Positions 16,852 to 24,978 of a stretch of 64,000 nucleotides of DNA are shown here, piece by piece; position 1 is the stretch's first letter, and every line of letters starts with the position of its first letter. The notes below the pieces were generated by a model. The model did no database searches, was not told where the DNA came from, and was given only the letters and a program-made list of their open reading frames with translations. Both the position numbers and the translations under genes were made by a program. Origin of the DNA: CAMFLJ01 sp965279255 (GTDB lineage Bacteria > Actinomycetota > Acidimicrobiia > Acidimicrobiales > Acidimicrobilacustridaceae); NCBI GenBank assembly GCA_965279255.1, contig OZ257146.1, forward strand, positions 372,001 to 436,000. The letters are read 5' to 3'.

Positions 16852-16951
16852 GACCACACCCACGTGGCGGAGCTCGACCGATGATTCGGCGCCCTCCGGC
16901 CCGTCTACCTGTGGAGCCCCACAGACCCCACAGCTAGGAACGAACTCCCGC

Positions 16952-17599
16952 ATGTCACTGGTACGAGTCCAGAACTTCTCCGTCTCGCTCGACGGCTTCG
17001 GCACCGGCGAGCCCCAGAGCTTCGAGTCGCCGTTCGGTCACGCCGGCATGCAACTGCACGAGTGGATGTTCGCCACCCGGTACTTCCATCAACTTCGTGG
17101 CGAGCCCGGTGGCACCGGCGGTGTGGACGACGCGTTCGCCCAGCAGTTCCCGACCGGGATCGGCGCCGAGATCATGGGCGCGAACAAGTTCGGCCCGCCC
17201 GGGTGGCAGGACGATCCGGACTGGCGCGGATGGTGGGGAGAAGATCCGCCGTTCCACACCCCGACGTTCGTTCTCACGCACCGGCCCCGCCCTCCGATGC
17301 CGATGGAAGGCGGGACGACCTTCCACTTCCTCGACGCTGCACCAGCCGAGGCGCTCGAGGTCGCCTGCGAGGCCGCCGACGGCTTGGACGTGCGCGTCGG
17401 TGGAGGCGTGACCGTCTTGCGCGACTTCGTGGCCGCCGGGCTCGTCGATCGGATGCACGTCGTGGTGGTGCCGATCCTGCTCGGTCGAGGTGTCCGCCTC
17501 TGGGACGGGCTGGAGGGCATCGAGTCCGACTACGACGTCGAGATGACGGCATCGCCGTCGGGGGTCACCCACCTCACGTTCACCCGATCAGGCCGCTGA
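16952..17599 (+). CDS. dihydrofolate reductase family (RibD C-terminal-like) protein
   Basis: This 215-residue protein has the RibD_C/DHFR-like fold: an N-terminal N-F-S-V-S-L-D-G-F strand-loop, M-G-A-N-K-F-G-P in the middle, and the nucleotide loop R-V-G-G-G-V-T-V-L-R near residue 150, ending with P-I-L-L-G-R-G-V-R-L. These proteins are NADPH-dependent reductases of unknown substrate and are common as accessory genes in soil actinomycetes. AGGAACGA precedes the ATG. A second member of the same fold occurs at 24291. Confidence 0.85.
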   Translation: MSLVRVQNFSVSLDGFGTGEPQSFESPFGHAGMQLHEWMFATRYFHQLRGEPGGTGGVDDAFAQQFPTGIGAEIMGANKFGPPGWQDDPDWRGWWGEDPPFHTPTFVLTHRPRPPMPMEGGTTFHFLDAAPAEALEVACEAADGLDVRVGGGVTVLRDFVAAGLVDRMHVVVVPILLGRGVRLWDGLEGIESDYDVEMTASPSGVTHLTFTRSGR

Positions 17600-17724
17600 T
17601 CCTCGACCCACTCAGGTCCGGCGGAATGGTCCATCCGGGGAACCGGTCGGGGTGGCCGAACGTCGGAGATGAGATGCGAGCACACGACCGTCATGCCGGG
17701 GGTGCACTGCCGTGGAGCGGGGGC

Positions 17725-18645
17725 ATGGAGAAGCGGGCTCGTCCTCCTCGCACCAATCTTCGGGCCATGCAAGGTCGGAGAACGAGCGGCGGCAACGCGG
17801 TCGGCGCGTCGGTTCTCGTCGTCGGCCTTCTCGTCGTGTCCCTGATCAACGGAGCGTGTGGGAGCAATGCAGCTTCTGGCTCGGCCAGCGACCCCGCGGA
17901 GAGCACGACGACCACTGCGCCGAACGCCGAGGCCGCCGCCGCTCTCGCCCGCTGGGCCGGGTTCCCCGTGGCGGATGATCCCCGTCCGATCGTGCTCACC
18001 CAGGGACGGATCGTCGACCCCGCGGGCGGCTTCAGCACCAACGATCAGAAGGAGGCGTACCTCGAAGGAGCGTTCGCCCCGCCGGCGTCGCTGCCGCCCA
18101 CCCCCGACGGCGCCGACCACCCGCTCATCTCCGCTCAGCAGGCCCTGGACGTCCTGCAGAGCGCAGGCACCGGTTCCGGTGCCGCGCCGCTCTCGATCAC
18201 CGAGGTCACGTTCGGATCGGCGCCCTTCGACACCGACCGAGGGTCCGCCGTCCTGCCGGCCTGGCTGGTCCACATCGCCGGGGTCGAGGCCCCGGCCGCG
18301 GTCCTGGCGGTCGACCCGAGCGCGATCTTCGAGCCCGCCCCGGGCCCTGATTTCTCCACCTCTGGCGCGTCGCTCGGCAGCGACGGCACGACGGTCGTGC
18401 TTCGCATCGCTGGTGCTCCAGATACTCCAGGCCCCTGCGGAGCCGACTACAGCGCCGAGGCGTTCGAGTCCGCCGGAGCGGTGGCCGTCGCCATCACCAC
18501 CGTTCAACACGAATCCCCTTCTGGCCCAGTCGTGTGCACCGCCATCGGCGCCCTTCGCCAGGTCACGGTGACCCTCGATGCTCCGTTGGGCGCTCGGGTC
18601 CTGATCGCCGCCAGCGGCGGAGCACCGATCCCCGTGAACCCATAG
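17725..18645 (+). CDS. predicted secreted/lipoprotein, function unknown
   Basis: This protein of about 306 residues starts with a long Arg-rich N-region, then a hydrophobic stretch (V-G-A-S-V-L-V-V-G-L-L-V-V-S-L) ending at N-G-A-C. That cysteine at about residue 52 is followed by a Ser/Ala/Thr linker, so it is probably exported and possibly lipid-anchored; the lipobox is imperfect. The mature part has no family I recognise. GGAGCGGGGG lies just before the ATG at 17725; the ATG at 17767 is a shorter alternative. Confidence 0.65.
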   Translation: MEKRARPPRTNLRAMQGRRTSGGNAVGASVLVVGLLVVSLINGACGSNAASGSASDPAESTTTTAPNAEAAAALARWAGFPVADDPRPIVLTQGRIVDPAGGFSTNDQKEAYLEGAFAPPASLPPTPDGADHPLISAQQALDVLQSAGTGSGAAPLSITEVTFGSAPFDTDRGSAVLPAWLVHIAGVEAPAAVLAVDPSAIFEPAPGPDFSTSGASLGSDGTTVVLRIAGAPDTPGPCGADYSAEAFESAGAVAVAITTVQHESPSGPVVCTAIGALRQVTVTLDAPLGARVLIAASGGAPIPVNP

Positions 18646-18760
18646 CGTTGTTCTCGCCGGCACCACCGGGACTTCTGGCGAGCCACGCTTCCGGCGGCCT
18701 GGGTGCATCGCCGTCGGCTTCGGGGTGCTGTTCACGTCGAAGATCAAGGAGGAGGTGGTC

Positions 18761-19219
18761 ATGAGCTGGAGCGACAGGGAAGAGCTCGTCGAGCTCATGG
18801 CGCGCTATGCCGACGTATCCGACACCAACGACTGGCACGCGCTCTCACTCACCGTCTTCTGCGACCAGATCACCTGCGACTTCAGCTCGCTCGGCTCGCC
18901 CGCGGTGACTGTGAGCCGCGAGGTCTGGTGCCAGCAGGGGGAACGGGCCTTCGCCGGCTGGGAGGCCACCCACCACGCCATCACCGGGCACCGCATCGCC
19001 GTCGACGGCGACCGAGCCACGATCCGAGCTCACGTCCGTGCCGAGCACTGGCTGGCACCTGAGGCGGCCGCCGGCGGGCCCGATTGCTGGCTCGTGGTCG
19101 GCTTCTACGACAACACCGCGGTACGCACCGCCGACGGCTGGCGCCTGGATTCGGTCACGCTCACCGCCGTCCACCAGGAGAACCCGCACCTCCTCCGCCC
19201 GGCTGCGTCTCGCGGGTGA
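18761..19219 (+). CDS. SnoaL/NTF2-like domain protein
   Basis: This 152-residue protein shows the NTF2-like pattern: an N-terminal helix (R-E-E-L-V-E-L-M-A-R-Y-A-D-V-S-D-T), the strand-helix core with T-H-H-A-I-T-G-H-R, and C-terminal strands with D-G-W-R-L-D-S-V-T-L. Such proteins are small ligand-binding or isomerase-like enzymes. A textbook Shine-Dalgarno (AAGGAGGAGG) sits before the ATG. It is cytoplasmic, with no signal peptide. The ligand is unknown. Confidence 0.8.
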   Translation: MSWSDREELVELMARYADVSDTNDWHALSLTVFCDQITCDFSSLGSPAVTVSREVWCQQGERAFAGWEATHHAITGHRIAVDGDRATIRAHVRAEHWLAPEAAAGGPDCWLVVGFYDNTAVRTADGWRLDSVTLTAVHQENPHLLRPAASRG

Positions 19220-19370
19220 ACAGGTGCTGCCGTCCTCGGACACGGCCGTGCGCGTCGATGAGTGCGTCAGCCCCGCGCAGGCCCTCGTGATCCGCGACGC
19301 ACCAACGCTGCCGTCGCCGGGGATGTCGGTGCTTCGGTCGCCGTATCGTTCCGGCAGCAAGGCAGTACCG

Positions 19371-19778
19371 ATGCTCCGTCCGATCACGACCGCGTCGATG
19401 TTGCTCTTCGGCCTGTTCGGGCTGCTGTGGGTGGGCGGGTGCGGATCGTCGGAAGCGGGCCCCGAGCAGCCCTCGAGCTACTCGTCATGTGCGGACCTGC
19501 TCGCGGACCCGCATTTCGAAGGCGAGGGTCGACCTATGGGAGCCCTTGACGGGGCCGGCTCACCACAGTGCCTGGTCGTGTTCCCCGGCCAGGGCGCCGC
19601 TCTGGCGTTCCTCGGGATCTCGACCGGCTGCCCGAAGGAAGGGGCGGTCTTCGTCTCGTTCGACCTTCAAGAGGATGGAGAGACCTGGTTCCTCGACAGG
19701 GAGGCGTCCGCGTTGGCGAACCAGGACGCGTGTGGGTTCAGCCAGAAGCAGACACCTGTGGTGATCACCAAGCGATAG
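19371..19778 (+). CDS. predicted lipoprotein, function unknown
   Basis: This 135-residue protein has an N-terminal hydrophobic segment (M-L-L-F-G-L-F-G-L-L-W) ending in the lipobox V-G-G-C, followed by a short Ser/Glu/Pro linker. The mature part has four further cysteines (after S-S-C-A-D, Q-C-L, G-C-P and A-C-G), which could form two disulfides outside the membrane. It resembles small DUF3558-like actinobacterial lipoproteins in size and layout, but I cannot confirm the family. The ATG at 19371 places the signal peptide correctly. Confidence 0.65.
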   Translation: MLRPITTASMLLFGLFGLLWVGGCGSSEAGPEQPSSYSSCADLLADPHFEGEGRPMGALDGAGSPQCLVVFPGQGAALAFLGISTGCPKEGAVFVSFDLQEDGETWFLDREASALANQDACGFSQKQTPVVITKR

Positions 19779-20021
19779 CGACCCCGAGCCGGCGGTGTTG
19801 TCGCTGCATCCACTGGTCCACGGAGACGTGAACGCCCGGGTGGCATGTGCCGCTCGGGAGGTCAGGTGCGACGCCGTCGGGGCTCGGTGAGCCCAGGGTG
19901 CAGTCGGCTGGCGAGCCGTCAAACCTCCCGGCGAGCTCTGCAGTGGTAGCAGCGAAGCTCGTGGTCGCTCGCCGTGTACCACTCGCGGGTGAGGGCGGGA
20001 CGGGTGGTCGGTTGCGGCTGG

Positions 20022-20177
20022 CTATATCGCTCCGCTGATGGCCGCAATCCCAACCGCGATGATTGCGACGAGCACCAGCACCCAGAGCAGGATCACGTAG
20101 AAGGCTCTGCCTGGGGTGTCTTCCCAGGGGTCGAACATGTCAAGGAAGAAGTTCCAGACCGCCCTGAGAACCCTCAT
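20022..20177 (-). CDS. small single-helix membrane protein (51 aa)
   Basis: A 51-codon frame runs from the ATG at 20177 to TAG at 20022. Residues 1-24 are amphipathic with Trp/Phe and an acidic D-P-W-E-D turn. Residues about 27-48 form one strong hydrophobic helix (Y-V-I-L-L-W-V-L-V-L-V-A-I-I-A-V). AGGG lies 7 bases before the ATG. The composition is far from random GC-rich translation, which argues that it is a real membrane microprotein. It is divergent from the lipoprotein gene at 20281. The flanking bases 19779-20021 hold no other gene that I can see. Confidence 0.6.
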   Translation of the reverse strand: MRVLRAVWNFFLDMFDPWEDTPGRAFYVILLWVLVLVAIIAVGIAAISGAI

Positions 20178-20280
20178 CGTGGGGACCCTACCGGCGAAGG
20201 CTCCAGTGGTTCTGAGCCAGCAGCATGGGATGCCCTGACATCAGTACTGTGAGTCGCGGCGGGCGGCGAGGGGCGGGGAC

Positions 20281-20802
20281 ATGCGTCGGATCATGGCGGT
20301 CGTGGTGGTTGCGGCGGCGTTGGGAGCCTGCAGCAGCTCGGGCAACGGAAGCGCAGGCTCAGCGGGCACGGTGACCACGGCCAACGAGCACCTGGGGGCA
20401 GCCAAGGCGGCGGTCGAGGAGCAGATGTCGGCACTCAACGCGGCGTGGCAGTCCTCACCCCGGGACGGCGTCGTCGCTGAAGCGGCAGCCGCCTGGCCTG
20501 AGGGTGCCTGGACATGGGAGGCCTTTGCCTGCGCGCCCGGCGAGCTCTCGGCGGACGCGTGGCTGCAGCAGTTGACCGACCAGGGCTACGTCCGAACGCA
20601 GCACCTGGACAGCCTCGAGCCCGATGTGGGGTGGACGCCTCCAGACGACGGTTCGCCGGGTGGAGGAGAGTCCCCGTCGGGCGACGTCTATCTCGTCCAC
20701 GGGACCTTCACCAACGGCGGCAAGGAGGCGAAGGGCGAGGCGCACTGGGTCGTTGAGGGTGGGACCGCTCACTGGCTCGCGTCTCGCTGCATCTCGCCGT
20801 GA
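20281..20802 (+). CDS. predicted lipoprotein, function unknown
   Basis: This 173-residue protein has a short signal (M-R-R-I-M-A-V-V-V-V-A-A-A) ending in the clear lipobox L-G-A-C, then a Ser/Gly linker. The mature domain contains two cysteines (A-C-A-P and R-C-I-S-P) that may pair, and W-P-E-G-A-W-T-W-E near residue 75. No family is recognised. GGGGCGGGGAC precedes the ATG. Confidence 0.7.
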   Translation: MRRIMAVVVVAAALGACSSSGNGSAGSAGTVTTANEHLGAAKAAVEEQMSALNAAWQSSPRDGVVAEAAAAWPEGAWTWEAFACAPGELSADAWLQQLTDQGYVRTQHLDSLEPDVGWTPPDDGSPGGGESPSGDVYLVHGTFTNGGKEAKGEAHWVVEGGTAHWLASRCISP

Positions 20803-20871
20803 CCCGGGCGTGGGGGGGGGGTACCCATGCGCCGGCTCGGCTCTCCCGCCGGGCGCCTTCCAGTCCGCCGC

Positions 20872-20877
20872 TACCGT
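20872..20877 (+). promoter_or_regulatory. -10 element of the metallopeptidase gene
   Basis: TACCGT ends six bases before the GTG at 20884. It supports that GTG as a leaderless start rather than the upstream ATG at 20827. Confidence 0.5.
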
Positions 20878-20883
20878 CGGAAC

Positions 20884-21942
20884 GTGCAGATCCTTCGATG
20901 CCCACGGTGCCGCCAGGCCGTGCCGATCCAGTCCCTCTCGTGTGCCGCCTGCGGTGCGGATCTCGGGTTCCATCCGGCCGAGCTCACGATGGTCGAGCTC
21001 TCCGCAGACGGCGTCACCGTCGGCGGTGAGAAGTGGATCGCCTGCGCCAATCGAGGCTGGGAGTGCAACTGGTTGCTCCCTTCTGAGGCCGACGCGGCAC
21101 GGTGCTTCTCGTGTCGCCTGACGCGGAACCGGCCCGCCTCTGACGACACGATCGCGCTCGAGAAGCTCGTCGAGGCGAGCCGGTCGAAGCGCCGCCTGCT
21201 CATCCAGCTCGCGCAGCTCGGGCTCCCGATCGAGCCCTACCACGAGCGTGAGGGAGGGCTGGCGTTCGACCTGTTGTCGTCGTACTCCGGTACCGGCCCG
21301 GTGACGACGGGCCACGCCAGCGGTGTGATCACGATCGACCTGGTCGAGACGCTGGACGACTACCGCGAGCGGCTCCGGGTCCAGCTCGGCGAGCCGTACC
21401 GGACGATGCTCGGCCACTTCCGCCACGAGGTCGCCCACTACTACCAGTGGATCCTGGTCGAACAGGGCCCGCGCATCGACGAGTGCCGCGAGCTCTTCGG
21501 TGACGAGCGGGCCTCGTACTCCGATGCCATCGACCGGCACTACCGCTTCGGTGCTCCTGACGGTTGGGAGGAGTCGTACATCTCCGAGTACGCCACGATG
21601 CACCCGTGGGAGGACTTCGCGGAGACCTTCGCCCACTACCTCCACATCATGGACACGCTCACGACCGCAGCGACCGGCGGAATGGTCCTCGACGCATCCC
21701 GGCTCGAGGGCCTGATCGACCAGGACATCATTCCGCTGGCCTCCTACAGCGACCACGAGATGGCGGACGTGATGGCCGACTGGCGCTGGCTCTCGCTCTT
21801 CTTCAACGCGGTGAACCACGCCATGGGCAAGGACGACCTGTACCCGTTCCGCCTGGTCGAGCCCGTGGTCCGCAAGCTCGCGTTCGTGCACGACCTGGTG
21901 CGCGAGACCGGTCGCGCTGTGGAGAGGCCGATCCTCGCCTGA
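20884..21942 (+). CDS. zinc-binding metallopeptidase family protein
   Basis: This 352-residue protein begins with a zinc ribbon (C-P-R-C then C-A-A-C, about residues 6-22) and a second Cys pair (C-A-N-R-G-W-E-C and C-F-S-C) before a putative gluzincin-like domain. The peptidase motif is R-H-E-V-A-H-Y-Y near residue 180 (H-E-x-x-H), with a downstream Glu-rich helix (W-E-D-F-A-E-T-F-A-H-Y) as the likely third zinc ligand region. This matches the putative zinc-binding metallopeptidase family (Pfam Peptidase_Mx). No signal peptide is present, so it acts in the cytoplasm. Its substrate is unknown. Confidence 0.82.
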   Translation: MQILRCPRCRQAVPIQSLSCAACGADLGFHPAELTMVELSADGVTVGGEKWIACANRGWECNWLLPSEADAARCFSCRLTRNRPASDDTIALEKLVEASRSKRRLLIQLAQLGLPIEPYHEREGGLAFDLLSSYSGTGPVTTGHASGVITIDLVETLDDYRERLRVQLGEPYRTMLGHFRHEVAHYYQWILVEQGPRIDECRELFGDERASYSDAIDRHYRFGAPDGWEESYISEYATMHPWEDFAETFAHYLHIMDTLTTAATGGMVLDASRLEGLIDQDIIPLASYSDHEMADVMADWRWLSLFFNAVNHAMGKDDLYPFRLVEPVVRKLAFVHDLVRETGRAVERPILA

Positions 21943-22167
21943 GTCGGCACCGGCCTGGCCGGGGGCCGCGGCGGCGAGTGCAGCGATGACGCCTTGGTCG
22001 AGCGGGCCTGACCGCAGCAAGGTCTCGACATGTCCTGCTCCGAGGTAGGCGAGCGCAGGCTCGTCTCCCTCTGCGGTATCGGCGAGGGCGACCAACTGAC
22101 CGACCGCACCCCGCTCGGCCGGGCGGGGGCCGTTCGTGGCGGAGCCATCTCGGCGGAGTGTCGCGCG

Positions 22168-22173
22168 TAGGGT
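22168..22173 (+). promoter_or_regulatory. -10 element of the lipoprotein gene at 22180
   Basis: TAGGGT ends six bases before the ATG at 22180, with no Shine-Dalgarno between them. Confidence 0.5.
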
Positions 22174-22179
22174 CGTCAC

Positions 22180-22725
22180 ATGAGGTCAGCCACAGCTGCG
22201 TGGGGTGTGGCGGTCGCCCTGGTGGTCTCCGGAAGCCTCGTTGGGTGCACGTCGGATGCCGTCGGATGTGATGAGGCTCCACGGCGGGCTCACGCGACGA
22301 TCGAGTCGATCGACGTTCGCACCGGTGATGTGGTCTGGTCGGCGACCACTCGTTGGCTCTTCGGTACGACCTACGAACAGGGCGCGTCTGAGCTCGTCGG
22401 CTACCCGTATGGCAGCAACCATGGGCCGACCCATGTGCTGGTGAACCTGAGCGACGGACATGTCGAAGAGGCGTACGGGACTGCTCCGTTCTTCCCTGAA
22501 GGACCCTCGCAACCGGTTGTCGTCGATGGGGTCACCGTCACGATCCAGCAGGCGCCCGCAGAGGGGACCGGGCCGAGGGGTCCGGCGACAGCGGTGGCGA
22601 CTGGAGCCGACGGTTCGGTGCTGTGGACTCATCTGCTGCCCCGCCCGACCGCAACCCAGCCCCGTGGGGCAGGCAATCGCGTCGTGCTTATCTCGAACGA
22701 GAATCTGGCCGTCCGCTGCCCTTGA
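22180..22725 (+). CDS. predicted lipoprotein with PQQ-like repeat motifs
   Basis: This 181-residue protein has a signal peptide ending in the lipobox L-V-G-C. The mature part contains two short blade-like motifs, D-V-R-T-G-D-V-V-W-S and T-G-A-D-G-S-V-L-W-T. These are typical of PQQ/beta-propeller repeats, but there are far too few for a full propeller. It may be a remnant or a minimal propeller fragment. Function unknown. Confidence 0.65.
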   Translation: MRSATAAWGVAVALVVSGSLVGCTSDAVGCDEAPRRAHATIESIDVRTGDVVWSATTRWLFGTTYEQGASELVGYPYGSNHGPTHVLVNLSDGHVEEAYGTAPFFPEGPSQPVVVDGVTVTIQQAPAEGTGPRGPATAVATGADGSVLWTHLLPRPTATQPRGAGNRVVLISNENLAVRCP

Positions 22726-22756
22726 GCGCGTGCAGATCCGGCGATAGGGACGCTGG

Positions 22757-23299
22757 CTATCCCGCTCGAATGATGGCGTCCTCGAGCGAGGCGGCAGCGG
22801 CGGCCGTGAGCGGCTCCTGCTTGGGGCCCTCGAACCCCGGATAGGTGTCTGCTCCTGTCGCGCTGTTCCGAAGCCAGTATGTGTAGAGCACACCATCGAC
22901 CACGACGCCGCCGTGCACCTGCCAGAGCCCGGAGCGGTCGTTGTTGACGAAGCGCTGGGTGGCTCCGGACTGCGTCGGAGCGTCGTACGGCTCTGCGCTC
23001 ACACCCAGACTCCATCGGCCGGCGGTGAAGCCGCACCCACTCGCGTCTTGCCCGAGGAAAGTTGCGGGCGTATCGAGTGCCGACGTCACCAGATCGGCAG
23101 TGACCGCACCGCAGCCCCGGACGGGGTCGGTCAGTGGCGGCCCCACCTCACAAGCCACACCACCCTCCGTGGGACACGCCTGTGTGTCGGGAGTGGGCGC
23201 GGAGGACGGGGCGGCCTCGCTGCCACAAGCTCCGAGCAAGGCGCAGAGGGCAAGCACGGCGATCGGAAAGCTCCGCCCCATGGCCTCACCCCCACTCAT
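22757..23299 (-). CDS. predicted lipoprotein (DUF3558-like)
   Basis: This 180-residue protein has the lipobox L-L-G-A-C after a hydrophobic segment, then a Ser/Ala/Pro linker and a mature domain with Cys residues in pairs (A-C-P-T, A-C-E-V, G-C-G-A, G-C-G-F). The arrangement V-x-G-C-G-A-V near the start and a G-x-Y-P-G-F near the end recalls actinobacterial DUF3558-type lipoproteins. I take the ATG at 23299 because TACCCT ends six bases upstream of it. An internal ATG at 23281 with GAGG upstream is the alternative. Confidence 0.68.
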   Translation of the reverse strand: MSGGEAMGRSFPIAVLALCALLGACGSEAAPSSAPTPDTQACPTEGGVACEVGPPLTDPVRGCGAVTADLVTSALDTPATFLGQDASGCGFTAGRWSLGVSAEPYDAPTQSGATQRFVNNDRSGLWQVHGGVVVDGVLYTYWLRNSATGADTYPGFEGPKQEPLTAAAAASLEDAIIRAG

Positions 23300-23305
23300 C
23301 TGGCC

Positions 23306-23311
23306 AGGGTA
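23306..23311 (-). promoter_or_regulatory. -10 element of the lipoprotein gene at 23299
   Basis: TACCCT on the minus strand ends six bases before the ATG at 23299, consistent with a leaderless mRNA. Confidence 0.45.
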
Positions 23312-23412
23312 CGCAAGCCGCAGCCTCCCGGCGTTGGGAGACGCGTCAAGCACGCTCAGCCTGGGCTCCCCGCGCGGGTTTGGCGCTTGACGAGGCGAGA
23401 CGACCATGCACA

Positions 23413-23434
23413 CACTTAACGAGTTCGTTAAGTG
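23413..23434. promoter_or_regulatory. palindromic operator of the ArsR-type regulator
   Basis: Two perfect 10-base arms (CACTTAACGA and TCGTTAAGTG) are separated by two bases. The dyad is markedly AT-rich against its surroundings and ends nine bases before the ATG of the ArsR-family gene. Size, symmetry and position are those of an autoregulatory ArsR/SmtB operator; binding is inferred. Confidence 0.7.
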
Positions 23435-23443
23435 AGGTGATGA

Positions 23444-23800
23444 ATGGCAGGTACAGATCAGTTGAGTGTCGTGTTCGCCGCGCTGGCTGACCCGACGCGC
23501 CGGGCGATCCTGAGTGAGTTGGCGGAGCGGGACGTGAGCGTCACCGAGCTGGCGGCTCCGCTTCCGATGTCGATGCCGGCTGTGTCACGGCACCTGAAGG
23601 TGCTGGAGCATGCATCGCTCATTTCTCGAACCCGATCGGGCAAGTGGCGAGCCAGCCACCTGGAAACGGCCCCTCTTCGGGAGGCGGCCGACTGGCTCGA
23701 TCACTTCCGGCGCTTCTGGGACTCGTCCCTCGATCGCCTCGACGCCCACCTCTCGGCCATCCAGGCCGCCGAAAAGACCGACCCCGAGGAGCAGCCATGA
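23444..23800 (+). CDS. ArsR family winged-helix transcriptional regulator
   Basis: This 118-residue protein has the ArsR winged-helix core: A-L-A-D-P-T-R-R-A-I-L near residue 12-22, the recognition helix M-S-M-P-A-V-S-R-H-L-K-V-L-E near 45-58, and the wing S-R-T-R-S-G-K-W. No Cys metal site is present, so it belongs to the metal-independent group that is often followed by an SRPBCC protein, as here (4-base ATGA overlap). It likely represses its own operon through the dyad just upstream. Confidence 0.92.
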   Translation: MAGTDQLSVVFAALADPTRRAILSELAERDVSVTELAAPLPMSMPAVSRHLKVLEHASLISRTRSGKWRASHLETAPLREAADWLDHFRRFWDSSLDRLDAHLSAIQAAEKTDPEEQP

Positions 23801-24285
23801 CCCCAGAGACTCCCCAGCTCGCCGTGTCGCGCGTGTTCGACGCGCCGCGGGCGCTCGTCTTCCAGGCCTTCACCGATCCCGACCAACTCGCGAGCTGGTG
23901 GGGGCCTCGAGGCAACACCGTGCTCCGCGAGCAGATCGACCTCGACGTGCGCCCCGGTGGGTTCGAACGCTGGACAGAAGTCAGCGTCAGCGACCCACAC
24001 CTGCGAGTAGACGTCTATGTCGACCTCACCGACGTTGCCGACGGCCACCTGCTCGAGGGTGTGATGCGGATCTCCGGTGAGCTCCAAGAAGGGCTGGAGC
24101 CGTTCGAGACCAGATTCCGCATCGAGTTCCACGACGAGCCCGACGGACGGACACGCCTCGAGATCAGCCAGTGGCTTCCGAGCCACCTCGTTGGCCCAAG
24201 CACCCAAGGGTGGTTCGAAGCGTTCGAGAAGCTCGACGCGACCCTTTCCCGGTTGCGTTTCTCCTCTACCGGCGCGGAGGTGTGA
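23797..24285 (+). CDS. SRPBCC (AHSA1-type) domain protein
   Basis: This 162-residue protein has the AHSA1/SRPBCC start R-V-F-D-A-P-R-A-L-V-F-Q-A-F-T-D-P, then the W-W-G-P-R-G segment near residue 38, and a C-terminal helix G-W-F-E-A-F-E-K-L-D. The fold binds hydrophobic ligands; the family is routinely encoded after ArsR-type regulators. The ATG lies in the regulator's stop (ATGA). The ligand is unknown. Confidence 0.88.
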   Translation: MTPETPQLAVSRVFDAPRALVFQAFTDPDQLASWWGPRGNTVLREQIDLDVRPGGFERWTEVSVSDPHLRVDVYVDLTDVADGHLLEGVMRISGELQEGLEPFETRFRIEFHDEPDGRTRLEISQWLPSHLVGPSTQGWFEAFEKLDATLSRLRFSSTGAEV

Positions 24286-24290
24286 GCGCC

Positions 24291-24851
24291 ATGGCCAAGC
24301 TCGTCTACATCACGAACATGTCCGTCGACGGCTACATCGAGGACCCGACCGGGGCAGTCGACTGGACACCCTTTGACGCCGAGGTGTTCGCAGCCACCAC
24401 TGCGTTGCTGGGCAGCTTCGGCACGTTCCTCTACGGCCGTCGGCTCTATGAGTCCATGGCCCACTGGGAGACGGACCCAGCCCTCGCCGCCCAGTCCGAT
24501 CTCACCGCCGCGTTCGCGACGACCTGGCAGAGCGCCGACAAGGTCGTCTACTCGACGACCTTGGACGACGTCTGGACGAACTCGACCAGCCTCGAGCGCT
24601 CCTTCGACCCAGATGCCGTTCGAGCCATGAAAGCGTCAGCCTCCAACGACCTCACCGTCGGCGGCGCCAACCTGACTGCCCGCGCCATGGCCGACGGGCT
24701 CGTCGACGAGTGCCACCTGATCGTCTGGCCCACCATCCTCGGTGGTGGCAAGCCCGGCCTGCCGGCGGACCTACGGATCGACATGGAGCTCCTCGATGCC
24801 CAGCGGTTCGACAACGGCACCATGCGGCTCCACTATCGAATCCCTCGATGA
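24291..24851 (+). CDS. dihydrofolate reductase family (RibD C-terminal-like) protein
   Basis: This 186-residue RibD_C/DHFR-fold protein begins with Y-I-T-N-M-S-V-D-G-Y-I-E-D. It has Y-G-R-R-L-Y-E-S-M near residue 45, the nucleotide loop V-G-G-A-N-L near 122 and P-T-I-L-G-G-G-K-P near 145. It is third in the ArsR-SRPBCC operon. The ATG at 24291 has GGAGG ten bases upstream; the GTG at 24282 would overlap the SRPBCC stop but leaves no room for the ribosome site. Probably an NADPH-dependent reductase of unknown substrate. Confidence 0.87.
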   Translation: MAKLVYITNMSVDGYIEDPTGAVDWTPFDAEVFAATTALLGSFGTFLYGRRLYESMAHWETDPALAAQSDLTAAFATTWQSADKVVYSTTLDDVWTNSTSLERSFDPDAVRAMKASASNDLTVGGANLTARAMADGLVDECHLIVWPTILGGGKPGLPADLRIDMELLDAQRFDNGTMRLHYRIPR

Positions 24852-24978
24852 CCACTCAGCGAGCTCACCGTCGGGTCGGCGCGGTCTCTCCGCGCCGAAC
24901 CGGCCGAGACCAAGCGACAACGCCGGATGTCGAGTTCACCGCCCACGTCGGCGCTCGGCTGGCCAGGGAGCTGAGCGG

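Noticed and set aside
16909..16924. CTGTGG/CCACAG hairpin upstream of the RibD-like gene at 16952
   Set aside because: Six base pairs with no T-tract is common by chance in such DNA; position after the SDR gene is suggestive but not enough.
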